From positions 100,490 to 164,489 of the forward strand of contig NW_026516767.1 in the NCBI RefSeq assembly GCF_025766255.1: a stretch of DNA of 64,000 nt, given 5' to 3'. This DNA comes from Zychaea mexicana (taxonomy: Eukaryota > Mucoromycota > Mucoromycetes > Mucorales > Lichtheimiaceae). A program made the position numbers and the translations under genes. Below are positions 1 to 12,247 of the stretch, in pieces; the first letter of the stretch is position 1, and each line of letters opens with the position of its first letter. The notes below the pieces were generated by a model. That model did not search any database and had not been told where the DNA came from. It was given only the letters and a program-made list of their open reading frames with translations.

Positions 1-2100
1 TGCGCATGGATGTTGCAGGCTGATTTGATCTTGCCTAGGAGTTTGTCCAGGAAGCCATCCCGTTGCTGCGGCGATTGATACAAAGGATATCCGAGATATA
101 CCAAGGCTTGATGGGCTCGTCGATCGAACCATGATCTAATGCCCATTCCCTCCAAACACGAGCGCAAAGTGGATGACGACTTGCCAGATAGCGATATGGC
201 GTGCGTCTTGTCCATATTGACCTTGGCGTTTGATGCTCTGGAATAGGTGTCTAAAGTGGTGGCGGACTTGTTGCAAATCTGATTCATTATGAATGAAAAC
301 AAAGCAGTCATCGGCGTAGGCTAGAACCTTTAGTTTAGTTGGAGACGGTGTGACTGGGGTAAAAGCTTTACTGGCTGCCATCGATATATCATATCCGTGT
401 AATTGTTCATCGTTGAGGATGCGGACCAAGAAAGGCTCTAAGGCCAGATTGAACAAAATAGGCGAGAGAGGGTCTCCTTGTCGAACGCCACGTTGTTGTT
501 TAAATGCTGGAGACAAGGACCCGTTAATGTTGATTCGTAGATTGCTGCCGAAGAAAAGAGTCTTGATAGAAGAGATGATCTTTGCTGGGAATCCCCATTT
601 GCTAAGACAACATTCGAGATATTCTGGATGAACGCGGTCGTACGCTTTTTCCATATCCAAAGATAAACCGACGTCATCGGCATTTACGCTGGCGGCATGG
701 TCCATAGCAAGTCGTGCAGCAAGCCCATTGTCTGCGATGTAGCGTCCGTGCACGAAACCCGTCTGATACTTGTTAATTAATGCATTACTAACACGGACTA
801 TTCGTGAGTTCATGATACGGGTAAATATTTTAGAGTCCGTGTTGATCAATGCAATTGGACGCCAGTTTCGTAGTTGGGAGAGCTCCCCTTTCTTCGGAAT
901 GAGACAAATACATGTGTCTGACCATGATGCTGGGAATAGTGCCTGATGTAAAGCTGAATTGTAAATATCAACAGCCATTCTGCCATATAACGGGTGTTTG
1001 AAAATGGTAGACAACATGTTATAGGGCAGGCCGTCTAGTCCCGGACTGCTTCCTTTCGGTGCACGTTTGGTTGCGTCAAGTAACTCGTCGAGAGTCATGT
1101 CTTCTGTTAAGATGTCGCAAGAGTCTTGTGAGAGCACGCATGATGGCGGTAAATGGTCCAACAGGTCTGATATTGCTGCTGCATCAGTCGGTTCCGGTGA
1201 GTATAATTGTGAATAAAATGAACAGACTGCTTGATGCATATGATCAATCGAAGAGTCTACTATGCCTGTTACTGGATGTTCTAGCTGGAGGATGTTCCTT
1301 TGTGCCCTTCGTTGTTGTGCTGTGCGTTTTAGATAGCCGGCCGATATTTCGCTACGCTCTCTCCAGCGGACATTAGCTTTGATAGCTAAAATTCTAGCGT
1401 GATCTTCTTGAATCTTGTTGAGCTCGGCGGTAATATCAACAAGGTGCTGAGGTCGACTTCCTGTTGTCTTGAAATGGCGCATCATCTTATTACGTTGACG
1501 AAGTAGGTGTTTTTCGCGATGGTCTTTTTTCTTGGCTAGATAACGTCCATATTGACGGCATTCCTCTTTCGCAATCTTTTTGACTTCATCCCAGGCCTCT
1601 TGTGGCGAGGCTATGTTGGCAATTCTTATATGTGCCGATGAGAGTGCTGAATTCAGTTTTTCTTTAAACTGTACCGAGTTGACAATAAGTGGGTTGGCTC
1701 TCCATATGTCTTGACCCTGCCGGATATTACTGGCCCGCATGCTGATCACTATCAATGCATGATCTGTCCAGTTGCTATTCACATGGCGGACATCGGGTGC
1801 CGAACACAGCAGGGAGAGTGATGATGACGCAAAGATATAATCAATTGACGATGTGCCTCGTCCGTTGTAGAATGTCGTCGTGAGGTTATTGGATCCGTCC
1901 GACGGCAGCATCAGGTTGACAAAGTTTTTATTCAAGTGTGCGCACCACTCTTTTGGTGCTGCTTTCATAAATGATGAGTCGCGCTGCGCATATGAATAGT
2001 TGAAATCTCCAAGGATAAACAACCTATCACCATGCGGAATCATATTTGGCTGTTGCAGGATTGGAAGGAGTTCGAGACTATAAAAATCTTTCCGATCCAT
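1..2100 (-). pseudogene. LINE ORF2: partial endonuclease plus reverse transcriptase, frameshifted
   Basis: The long open part is 654 codons (2100-136). Residues 1-125 match the C-terminal half of an AP-endonuclease (EEP) fold: ILGDFN near residue 29, SSIDYIF near 85 and the SDH-type motif as WTDHALIV near 112. The N-terminal catalytic half is absent. The reverse transcriptase follows with LDMEKAYDR (motif A), RGVRQGDPLSPILFNL (motif B) and YADD (motif C). After YADDCFVF the frame is lost near 250-256, where one base is missing in the run read as TTTAGA. The next frame then continues with typical LINE sequence (ASNAKVNMDKTHAISL) to the left edge at position 1. There is no complete C-terminus in the window. 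The family call is firm; activity is excluded by the breaks seen. Confidence 0.88.
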
Positions 2101-2118
2101 ATAAAAGGGAGGGTTGAT

Positions 2119-3858
2119 CTAATCAGAGGCCATAGTCTCCGCGGACGATTGACCGGTGATCAAGTCGTCGGCCTGCTGTGGACCGCTGTCGGGGGACGTT
2201 GACTCAGTGGCGTCGAATTTGTTGTCGTCGCTTGAGTCTTCACTTTGCTGCTGCTGGGGATTGTGCTTCGAGGCCGAGGCACCCGATGGTGTGCTGATAG
2301 GCGACGGGTTCCGGTGCTCTTCAAGTGTGAAGGCGGAATCCGAACCTCCTGTTTCCGACGGAAGCGGTTGGGTAGCATCCTAGGTCAATGCATCCACTTC
2401 GTCCGAGCAGAGTATCATGTCTTCTGTTTCATCCTTATCAGTTTCATCATCAGAGGATGATTGAGATGATGATTCATCGTCTGTTGGGGGTGTGAATTCT
2501 TCGTCTGAGGTATCCGTGTTGTCGCTGAGTGGTTCCTCGGTGACCATGGGTACATGTTTAGGCTGGGAACTTCGACGTTTTGAGTTCCCTTTGGGTTGTT
2601 GCTTTGGTGTGGCCTCGTTGACCTTCGAGTGTAGCTGAGCCTGGTTTTCACGCTCTTGTTCACAATTCAAGTTTGGAATGGTAATCGTCGTTTTGTCCAA
2701 AGCTGACTTCGAGTGAACATTATGAGAGCGATGATCAGATTGTGTATCACTTGAATGTTGAGCTGGTGGATGCGATTGTTGGGTTTTGGTCTTCTTTGGA
2801 CCTTTGCTGGTTGTCGTCGACTTTATTGGCGATGCTGAACCAGTCGTCGTCTTTGGTTGTTTGCGCGGGAGTGCGTTGTGTGGATGATCGCTTCCCTCGC
2901 ATAGTGACCGATCATTCCACAGTTAAAGCATTCTGGTTGAACGCGGCTTGGACATTGTTTCAGAGTGTGGTCTTGGGAGTGACAGTATCGGCAGTAATCA
3001 CCCATGGATTGCCAAGTAGCGTAAAAAGACCGTTCTCGGCCTTGCACGAGACCGAAGTCGACCTTGTAGGTGAGGGGCTTGTACGACTCTGGGGTGGTGT
3101 TCTTAGATTTCATGAGCACTGCGTATCCCTTACCCTGGAACCGACCACCCTCTACAGAGCGGTATAATTCAAGTTGCAACACGTGTCCGAATTGGGTAAG
3201 TGTTTGGCGCAACAAGACCTCCAGCTCATACATTTTGACGTCTGTAGGCAGTTTTTCGAGTTGTACTTTGGTGAGATCGTGTTCCGGAGGGAGCGATCTG
3301 ACAGCCGGGAAGTGAACATCACCGACGGTAACGCCCTTTTCCAGTGCCAGGTTGCAGATGTCCTCGTCTGCATAAAGTCATCTCATACAGGACTTGTTTC
3401 TTTTCGCGATGGTGGATGAAACCTATGGCCTCATCCCAGTTTTCAAACGTTTCTCGAGCTGCTCGGAAAAACGCGTCCTCTTTGACTGAGCGTGTCGACA
3501 TATCAAAGAAAACACTGTATTCTTCCGTTCCTCGACGAAGTAAATGGGATGCGATTGGTTGACCGTCGGCTGCCATGCTGCCAAGTGTCATTTTTACATC
3601 TTCAGGGACGTATTTGTTAAGCTGGGTTATCAGACGACCTCAACTGATTTCCGGACGTTTTTGGGTAACTGCTTGAGCATAGGTTCGTTTTGGATGTGTT
3701 GGTGGATTTTCCTTGGGTTGGTTGGAGTCACCGTTAGGAGTGACCCCAGGCACTTTTTGAAGGGAATCGGGAAGAGCCATGTCAGGTACATCAGTTAGAG
3801 CCAACCCCAACTTTGGGATTGAAATTCCGCCCCCGCTCGTCGCCGCCGGCGGGCGCAA
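2119..3858 (-). pseudogene. LINE ORF1 (gag-like, CCHC zinc knuckles), broken by two stops and two frameshifts
   Basis: Pieces in successive frames form one gag-like protein. There is a proline-rich head with RTYAQAV (about 3858-3643), then an RRM-like middle, then a first zinc knuckle CRYCHSQDHTLKQC (C-x2-C-x4-H-x4-C) and a second knuckle CFNCGMIGHYARE near 2900. A long acidic, S/T/Q-rich tail ends at the TAG at 2119-2121. Damage seen: TGA at 3640-3642 with the frame continuing beyond it, a one-base shift near 3375, a one-base loss near 2895 that removes the last cysteine of knuckle 2, and TAG at 2380-2382. The role in live relatives is RNA binding and chaperoning during retrotransposition. 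The tail is unusually low in complexity, so its exact boundaries are uncertain. Confidence 0.8.
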
Positions 3859-4902
<1,044 letters not shown>

Positions 4903-5316
4903 AGAAAAGAATCACACACACTTTCCCTGTGTCTTTTTTTTCCCCGATTTTAAGCACGAGTTTTTAAAATAAAAAAGTTGGCGGCATGATTTTTTGTTTG
5001 TTTGTCTTCTTAACTTTCAAAATTGTTGGATGCGCGTTTGAGAAAAGAATACACTCAAAACAGCATTAAGATTATATCAACATGCAAAATGCGAAAGTAT
5101 TACAATGAAGATGTGTGTATAAGAAAGTAATGGATGTTTGTCGGTTTTCAAAATGGGTGTGTGTATAGGTGGATAGTAGATTGAGAAATGATGGAATGAC
5201 ACCGCTCGCTTCCTCCATATCCAGTTAATAAGTGTTATGGTACAGTGTGTCATTGTTCTTGGTATATATCTCTCTCTCACGCATATCACCATCCATGTTC
5301 GGCCGTAATAGATGGT
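4903..5316. other. Convergent spacer between RPL10 and the NIPA-like gene
   Basis: 414 bases shared by the 3' ends of two convergent genes. A poly(A)-type AAAATAAAAAA lies at about 4966-4976 for RPL10. For the minus-strand gene only AT-rich sequence is visible. No ORF with coding character was seen. Confidence 0.5.
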
Positions 5317-7456
5317 TTAGCGTCGGGTATCAGGTGTAGTGTTATCGGATGTGGGCAATCGCTCATCATCACTCATCCTGCCTCCGGCTAATTGTGAATG
5401 GAGCGATATGCCACAAAACATGGAACCTTGCCTCCTTATGGAATGATGACTGGATACACTGCTATGGTAAGGCTCATCGTCGTCAACTATCATACGAGCA
5501 CGGTCGCATAGGAGCGGTGTTGTCTCGGCCAATCCTCTGCCTTTATGACCCCTTGATGATGTTGATGCTGAAGAAATGTATGATGAAATGGAGCAAGGTG
5601 TTGATGGTCGAACGGATATGGAGGGTGGATCATTACTGTTGTTGTTCATGTTCACAGTGGTGATATCATCATGTCGAGGAGTGCTAGATGGGTGTTGCTG
5701 CTGCTGCTGCTGCCATCCTTTAACATGATTATTGCCATCATCCACCACAGCAGCAGAAGAAGAAGAGGATTTTGATGCGTGTCGACCTGATGTAATCAGA
5801 TATATTCCCAAAAACTCGGTAAGACATCCTGCTGCAAATCTATGCAAAAGCAAAAAAAAAAAAAAAACGTTAGTATTTCATCAAGTTGACTGTTTGAAAT
5901 TAATTGATGAAAATTACCTGGCAAGATCCGCGGGATCATCGTCGTCGAAATCTCGATAAATAACGGCACTTCCTGCAATGGCTGATAGGGTGAATAATAC
6001 GAATTGGGTAGGAATAACGGCAGTCGAATCGTATCGCTGCATTGCCTTATTAAGGTATTTGATCTGTAGAATGGCGGTGTAGAATAAAAGGACGAGTAGA
6101 ATGTATGAAATGGCATAACTACAATGGGAATAAAGACATGAGTAATCTCCTTTTTTCGATAGTATGTCATCCTTCCGCTCTTTTCTTTATATACACTTAC
6201 GTGAAGAGTTTGTACAATGTAATATTTAGCATGGAGGAGAGGCTTTTGGTGGCAATGACGGTATAGGCGCCTAATAATGGCTCATTGTTATATGTATGCG
6301 TGTCTCCCAGGATCGATGCGCTCAAGTCCATTCTTACCGTAAAGTGCCACCAAACCCAGGTCGATCAGTATGTTTTTCGAGCCGTACCGGGGCGATACAA
6401 CGGTGAGTAAGATAATGAGACCGCCTGATACAATGTAGAATATGATGGAACGTGGTTGCATGAGCGCTGCAGCAACCAATTCAGGTGACAGCTGTAAATT
6501 AAAAAAAGTTGTTACACATGTATTAACAGATATGCACTGATAATGGACGTATAACAGTGACAACAACAAACAAAAGTACCTTGGTCTCTCTGTGTTTTGT
6601 ACTGGATACAACGCCGGCAGCACCTAGCATAGCCAACAAGACACCAAAGAAATCTTGCTTGCGGAAAGACTCGTCGAGAAGCAGTGGTGCAAGAATTGTG
6701 TTTGATATCAAAGTCGTCGTGCCAAGTGGAGCGATTGTGGATGCGGGAGCGAATCCATAAGCTAAATTGGTGGTTTTATGTCAAGTTTTTAATACTTTCT
6801 TTGAATTGCGTTTCTTTTGTTTTTTGTTTTTTTACCAATAAAATTGCCACTTTCGCCAATGCCAAGCAATATAATGCCTAGCCACCACACTTTGGATCTG
6901 AGATATTGAGTGGTTGCATTACTATTATCAGTGTGATGGTTATGATCGCCACACTCGATGCATCCATCATTCGCTTTTATCTGAGTGTCGGAATACAAAT
7001 GCTGCTTTCCAGGGGCGGCGACTGCATGGTCCGAGCAAGAAGATGAGTGTGAAGATCTTCGCGACGATGCCGATGGAAGAATGTCACGTTTATTATTATT
7101 ACTACTTTTATTATCCTCTTCGTCTGAAAGTCGATTATGCTTTTAAAGACAAAAAAAAGTTGAGTCTTTTGACATGCTTCCCCTCCCTTTCATTCCATAT
7201 TATACGATTGAAGTTTATGGGCAATCCCAACCAACCAACCCGACTTGTTTTTTTTTTGTTTTACTTACTGCTAGTTTTTGAATGTTCAAGGCAAAGGATA
7301 TAAGAATCTAGAATAATGTTCGTCAAGCTTTCTGCAGAGCGTTGGGGTGATGGTATACACACACACACGTACATTGCCACATATAGAGAGAAGAACGCCA
7401 ATAAGAGTGTCAGTCTCAGCAGTGATTTCTCGGCCAAGTAAGCGCAATGTGCTCAT
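5317..7456 (-). CDS. NIPA-type magnesium transporter (DUF803 family)
   Basis: Multi-pass membrane protein of the NIPA family, whose members carry Mg2+ across endosomal or plasma membranes. Eight exons join in phase: 7373-7456, 7269-7307, 6836-7139, 6580-6761, 6338-6491, 6201-6270, 5918-6118 and 5317-5839 (518 residues). Family landmarks in order are ILISFALNIQKLAHNR, AYGFAPASTIAPLGTTTLISN, the FRKQDFFGVLLAMLGAAGVV helix, LSPRYGSKNILIDLGLVALYGAYTV, the YDSTAVIPTQFVLFT helix and GIYLITSGR. Between the first two conserved blocks lies a soluble His/Ser-rich loop (GDHNHHTD region, exon 3), which could bind metal; that is inference. The last exon encodes a long Ser/Gln-rich cytoplasmic tail. The 39-base exon 2 is notably short. 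The family call is strong; ion specificity cannot be read from sequence. Confidence 0.92.
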
Positions 7457-8054
7457 GGCGAGTGAAAAGAAAAATAAATATATTGAATGGGAGTAAAATG
7501 AAAAAGAAGCAAAAAAAAAAAAAAACGATTCTTAAAAAAGGAACTGGTTTAATAAGTTAAAAGAGACCTTCTTGTTTGGAAGGTTTAAGAGATGGCTATG
7601 CAAAATGAGACTCAGCGCTGATTACTGTTTGTTTTGCTGTGACATGCCACTCACAGCATAACGCCCTTTCATTGGATTATGGCCCCCACAGCATTGTTGT
7701 TGCATTATACGTAGCATTATAGTTTAATAGTCACAGCAGCAAGAAGAGGGAAAAGGCAACCAATGCGGCAGGTGATACGGTTGCATGTGGGTCTGTGTGG
7801 TGGTGGCAGGCAAAGAGCACGAGCAAGTCTTTACTTTTGGAAGTCAAGATCGTCGAATGGATTGGCCATTTTTAGTTGGATGAATAATAGGACGCTGAGT
7901 AGAATACAGTACTACTATCATACTACTACATACTACAAGAGAGAGAGAGAAGCGCGTTGGGTGTTGCACTCGTTCATTACATTTTTCAGGTACCGCCTTT
8001 TGTTGCAAGGTGAGACAAAATTACGCTAGTGCAGTTTTTTTTTTTTTAACGACT

Positions 8055-8089
<35 letters not shown>

Positions 8090-8195
8090 CTTTCGTTCTT
8101 TTACTCGTTCCTTTACTCAATTACTCCACTACCCTCGCCTCAAGAGTATTAGAGAGACCTACAGTCCTCTCCATTTCTTTATCTTTCCTCACCCG
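7457..8195. promoter_or_regulatory. Divergent promoter region between the NIPA-like gene and the coiled-coil gene
   Basis: 739 bases between two divergent start codons. It holds A-runs near 7511-7524, a direct ACTACTACTA stretch near 7912-7935 and a perfect (CT)n tract at about 8057-8094, roughly 100 bases upstream of the plus-strand ATG. Pyrimidine tracts just upstream of the start are common in fungal promoters. ORFs that cross it start at GTG and are not believed. Confidence 0.5.
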
Positions 8196-10160
8196 ATGGA
8201 ACCCGTGGACAGCACCCAACACGTTAAAACTGACTGGTTAAAACAACAACCACAACAAAAGCGGTCGTCCACCTTCGCGTCGCACAGTCCTTATAGTGTC
8301 AACACCACCAGCAACAACCCAGTCTCCTCTTTGACCATGCACGAGCGAAACATGATATCAAGCAACACAAATAAACCATGGACTTCCATTGCCGCCACCG
8401 AAGTCCATCAACGATCCCTTGCCCCGTCACCCACGCTCTCAGTATCATCCATCATCTCCTCTTCATCCGGCCCTTCCTTGTCATTACCAATAAAGACGAG
8501 CAGCATCGGCTTAAACGGTCAGTTCCTTCCGCCACTCGACCTCGAACCGCTCATGATCCATCCACAAGACGACGAAGACGAAGAAGATGATGCTACCCAC
8601 AACGATCCTAGTTCTTCTTTGATACGAATTCGCGAGCTTGAAGATCAACTTGCACGGGCACAAGACGAAGCTCGAACATACAAGGAGCAATTGGCTCACC
8701 AGAACCAAACAGCGCAGCGCATGCTTGAAGCATCGTTGGTCGAAACGGAAAAACAAACCATCGAGATTCGACAGCTTGTGGATGTTGTCAACAAACAAGA
8801 ACGACTTATCCACTTGTTACATGAAAAAACATCAACATCTTCATCATCTACCTTTTGTTCAGCAGCAGCAGCAGCAGCAGCATCAACATCATCATCCGCA
8901 ACAACAGCATCACAATTATCATCGTCGCCACCTCCTCCCCCACCTCATGACGAAGAATACACTTACATGCGATGCCAAATAGTGCAGATGCGTAAAGAGC
9001 TAGATACTTTAAACAGCGAAAAAAGGAGTCTAGAGGCACGCATGGCATCATTTCTGGAAGAAGAATTGGACGATATGACCATGTCACACGAAGATTTGAG
9101 CACGTTTGGATATCGTCATCAGCGACACAATTCAGAGCAACAGAACCAAGAGATTTTACAGCACTTGGAGATGCGACGACGTAGCAGTAGTGTCTTGGAT
9201 GCTGATCAGTACAGTCTCATGGCATTTGGCGGCACCTCACCTCCCAATCACCATATACAAGTCAGTGCTACAAACAGCAGCGGGTTGCTACCCCCATTGA
9301 ACCAAGTTCGAGAAGAAGAAGACGAAACGGATGATGATGATGATGACGAGGATGCCGTTTCTCGATACTCTTCTTTTGCCTCTTCACCCATGACAACTAC
9401 CACATCCTTTCATTCACCTTCGATGGCATCGTCAAACAACTACTTTATGAAACAATCATCATCATCCTCGTCTACGGGCGTCCGAGAATCTATAGCATCG
9501 CTTTCTTCGCCAACCACTGCAGCAGCCAATAATGCTGCCCGCAAAGCAGCTTGGGCTCGTGTCATGCTTCCTGTGACCGGTGTCATGCCGCCAGCAACGC
9601 CACCTCCTAGCCATCCGTTACCACCTGTACCACCCAACATCATGGATGGCGACGACGACGACGACGACAATGCATCGGATCATGGTAGTAATATACCAGA
9701 AGCACCAGCAAGCAAGGACAATGATGACGACACTAATCAAGACAACCGACAACAAGAAGAATATGTCCCACCTTCTCCGGCCACGACCCGTTCTTTCTCA
9801 CCCGTATCCTCCAATCGAATGTCGATGCATCCTCTTGTCATTTCCACTTCAATCAGTACCAGTAGTCATAGCCACACTGCTTCTGCTGCTGCTGCTGCCA
9901 AAAAGCATACGTCAGCCGACGCTATTACTCGACAAACAAGAGCAGTACGATCCATCTCACCACCACCCCCCTCCGCTCCTCCAACGGTATCGCCCCAATC
10001 ATCAAGTCTTTTGGCTGCTCTCAACAAGAACCATTCTGTGGACGCCAATCTCGGAAGACCAATCGCCACAGGCGCATCATCATCCGATAGAGCATCCGTA
10101 CCAGCAGTAACAGAGAGAGGCAGTTTTTGGAGGGGCATGAAGAAAAAGTGGAAGAAATAA
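8196..10160 (+). CDS. Low-complexity coiled-coil protein with a basic C-terminal tail, function unknown
   Basis: Single-exon gene of 654 residues. I chose the ATG at 8196 because the longer frame to 8010 begins at GTG and would translate the (CT)n tract. Residues about 1-135 are S/T-rich. A coiled coil follows (ELEDQLARAQDEARTYKEQL through RQLVDVVNKQERLIHLLHEK), then a poly-Ala/Ser block and a second helical segment (MRCQIVQMRKELDTLNSEKRSLEARM). The rest is disordered, with Asp runs and proline clusters. It ends RGSFWRGMKKKWKK, a short aromatic and basic tail that could bind a membrane or an acidic partner. No enzyme motif is present. A scaffold or polarity/septation adaptor is possible but not supported beyond composition. 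It is divergent from the NIPA-like gene. Confidence 0.75.
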   Translation: MEPVDSTQHVKTDWLKQQPQQKRSSTFASHSPYSVNTTSNNPVSSLTMHERNMISSNTNKPWTSIAATEVHQRSLAPSPTLSVSSIISSSSGPSLSLPIKTSSIGLNGQFLPPLDLEPLMIHPQDDEDEEDDATHNDPSSSLIRIRELEDQLARAQDEARTYKEQLAHQNQTAQRMLEASLVETEKQTIEIRQLVDVVNKQERLIHLLHEKTSTSSSSTFCSAAAAAAASTSSSATTASQLSSSPPPPPPHDEEYTYMRCQIVQMRKELDTLNSEKRSLEARMASFLEEELDDMTMSHEDLSTFGYRHQRHNSEQQNQEILQHLEMRRRSSSVLDADQYSLMAFGGTSPPNHHIQVSATNSSGLLPPLNQVREEEDETDDDDDDEDAVSRYSSFASSPMTTTTSFHSPSMASSNNYFMKQSSSSSSTGVRESIASLSSPTTAAANNAARKAAWARVMLPVTGVMPPATPPPSHPLPPVPPNIMDGDDDDDDNASDHGSNIPEAPASKDNDDDTNQDNRQQEEYVPPSPATTRSFSPVSSNRMSMHPLVISTSISTSSHSHTASAAAAAKKHTSADAITRQTRAVRSISPPPPSAPPTVSPQSSSLLAALNKNHSVDANLGRPIATGASSSDRASVPAVTERGSFWRGMKKKWKK

Positions 10161-10283
10161 GTTGTTACCTTTTGACAACCCGTTGTACATTATCAAAATT
10201 GTTCTTTTCTTTTAAAATCTAATTATTACTATCTACTACTACTACTACTACTACATTAGTTTTAACAAAATAAATACATGCAT

Positions 10284-11828
10284 TTACAAGCCATTCTCGC
10301 TATTTGACAATGACGACGCTATAGGTTTCATTTCTTCAGCGCGCCGTCTCCGTTCACACCCACACACACCGTCATCACCCCGGATATCATTTGCACAATC
10401 AGAACAACAATAAACGTTCTTGTTTGCTTTGGATGTGCAATCTGTACAATACAACACCAAAAGATGACAATAGCGCGTTCCACATTTTTGATAGACGTCC
10501 CAAGGTGCTTTGCATTCTTGACAAACACTGACAACGGTGGTGATAACTGACTGTGGATCGTCTGCTAGCGATAATGCTTGACGAGCGTCAAAGACGTAAT
10601 TCTTGCCTAGCCAGAGGGAAGGTTTGTCATCCTCGTGTCGTTGTGTTTTACACCATTCAATATAGTTATGGATTCCACCCTTGAGCATATGGATTTTGGT
10701 ATCGGGTGATAACACCTGGTGCATGTATGCCGTAGCCTTTTCGCATCGAATTCCGCTAATAATAAATGTCAGTATTTTTTCTTTTCTGATACACAACAAA
10801 ACATGATTTTTTGTCTTTACCCTGTACAATAAGTGAAAATGGTTTTGCCTTCCAACGACGCGCGATTCCGATCCACATATTCAGGAAACCGACTGAATTT
10901 GCGGATCGCAGGTGTCACTGCATCTTTAAACAACCCAATCCGACTCTCGTAATAATTCCTTGTATCGAGCAACACCGTCTCCTTGTTCTGGTCATGGTGT
11001 GCCAATACCATTTCATGGAACTCGTGTGGTTCCAATTTCTTGATACGACTCGACGCTGCTTGGAGTTGATTCAACCCCACCAGCGACGGTCGTCCCAACG
11101 GACAAATCTCATCCACGACTTTGATGGACAGGTCCGAAAAAACGTGTCGACATCCTTTGGATGGTTTGAAAAAATGATAGCGTCGTTCTGTAAGGTTGTT
11201 GTTGTTGTTATTTATTTTGGCGAGATTGTCCTTGATAAACGGTGGTGTTGTCGTAATCCAATCGAGATACGTTTCAATGTCAACGCTTGTTCCTGCCAAC
11301 GTGATATTGACGCCTTCATGGGCTATACGCACTTTGCCGGTCAACTGTTGCTTTTGACATATATTCTGGTGTTGTTGGGCAAATGCATCTGGATCGTCTA
11401 CGGATACATATTTGTAGAATAAAATGACTCGGCAATTCTCAACGTCGCAGTCGCAGTTGTTCACATTGATCGGATCAGAACTTCCCTGTTCGAAGAAGGG
11501 CCCCCCAATGTCAGAAAAGACTATCTATTTTGAAAAGAACCAAAGACGGTATATATACCTTGGGTGCTCGTCGTTTACGAAATTCACTCTCCATGCGTCG
11601 TTGCTGTTGCTGTTGTTGTTCTTTTTCATGCTCTAATCGCTCTTTCCAGAGCCGATCTTGCCATTGCTCAATGTCAGCAGTATGGTCTGCATGGACATGA
11701 CGTCCAATAGCTTCATGGGTATAATAATCAGTACCACAGCAGGTCCAGGTCGTGTCGTCCGTCTTTTTAGCACGAATAACTCGCTGTATTGCTACGCTTT
11801 TGATTTTGCGTTGTATATCTTGTACCAT
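10284..11828 (-). CDS. Rhodanese-domain protein of the TSTD2 / TrhO (UPF0176) type
   Basis: Exons 11559-11828, 10821-11485 and 10284-10755 join in phase to 468 residues. Exon 1 encodes a helical head with a CC...H...H segment (TWTCCGTDYYTHEAIGRHVHADH) and a Gln-rich coil. Exon 2 carries the family's acylphosphatase-like N-domain (CRVILFYKYV, GKVRIAHEGVNITLAG) and the start of the rhodanese domain (VLLDTRNYYESRIG). The active-site loop CTGGIRCEKA is split by intron 2 between CTG and GIRC. The C-terminal part is Cys-rich (CQEC, CTDC, CCSDC, CGC), probably binding zinc. Bacterial TrhO hydroxylates wobble uridine of tRNA; eukaryotic TSTD2 has no settled function, so that role is only suggested. 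The gene is divergent from the PMT gene across 419 bases. Confidence 0.9.
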
Positions 11829-12247
11829 AACAAAGTAGGCTTTTGTTTCCAGAGGTAGTGAGGTATTAATAAATGTAAACTATATCGTCGCACATGTTTT
11901 AAAATGCTTGGATTCCGCCACCTACCACCGCTTATGTCATGGACAACTTGACAATTCAGGGACCGTGCAACGCTCTCTTTGTTTGTTGCCAGGTACATAA
12001 CTCAGGTTTGCAAAAGTGGTATATACACAAGAAAAGCAACCCATCATAGCTAGGCCACTTTTGAATTTTGACATCGAGAAGGGGAACTCTAGAGGCATTA
12101 CATACCGTTGTCATGTCCTATCCATCTATAAAGAATAATAAAAAAGGAGGGAAAAGGCCGGATGGATCTGCAATTGACCATTGCTTTCTCTTTCTCTCTT
12201 TTGTTAAAGTGGTGGTTTTTTCTATATCCACCACCATCATCATCATC
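11829..12247. promoter_or_regulatory. Divergent promoter between the rhodanese and PMT genes
   Basis: 419 bases between opposing start codons, so both promoters must lie here. It has a CT-rich tract (TTGCTTTCTCTTTCTCTCTTTTG near 12180-12203) before the PMT start and a (CAT)n run directly before its ATG. No binding site is certain. Confidence 0.45.

Larger units (their letters stand above)
1..3858 (-). mobile_element. Decayed LINE (non-LTR) retrotransposon, ORF1 plus ORF2, cut by the left window edge
   Basis: The segment reads on the minus strand as a gag-like ORF1 (about 3858 to 2119) followed by an ORF2 with endonuclease and reverse transcriptase parts (2100 to beyond position 1). ORF1 ends at a TAG at 2119-2121 and ORF2 opens 18 bases later, the usual two-ORF LINE layout. 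The element is inactive by inspection: two in-frame stops and two frameshifts in ORF1, one frameshift in ORF2, and the first half of the endonuclease missing. The reading frame stops abruptly near 3858 without an ATG (TGA, then TTG), so the copy is probably 5'-truncated there, about 280 bases upstream of RPL10. No target-site duplication could be judged because the 3' end lies outside the window. Tad/L1-like clades are the likely relatives; the clade itself is inferred. Confidence 0.85.

Noticed and set aside
8010..8195. N-terminal extension of the coiled-coil protein starting at GTG
   Set aside because: It would translate the T-run and (CT)n tract of the promoter; the ATG at 8196 is a natural start.
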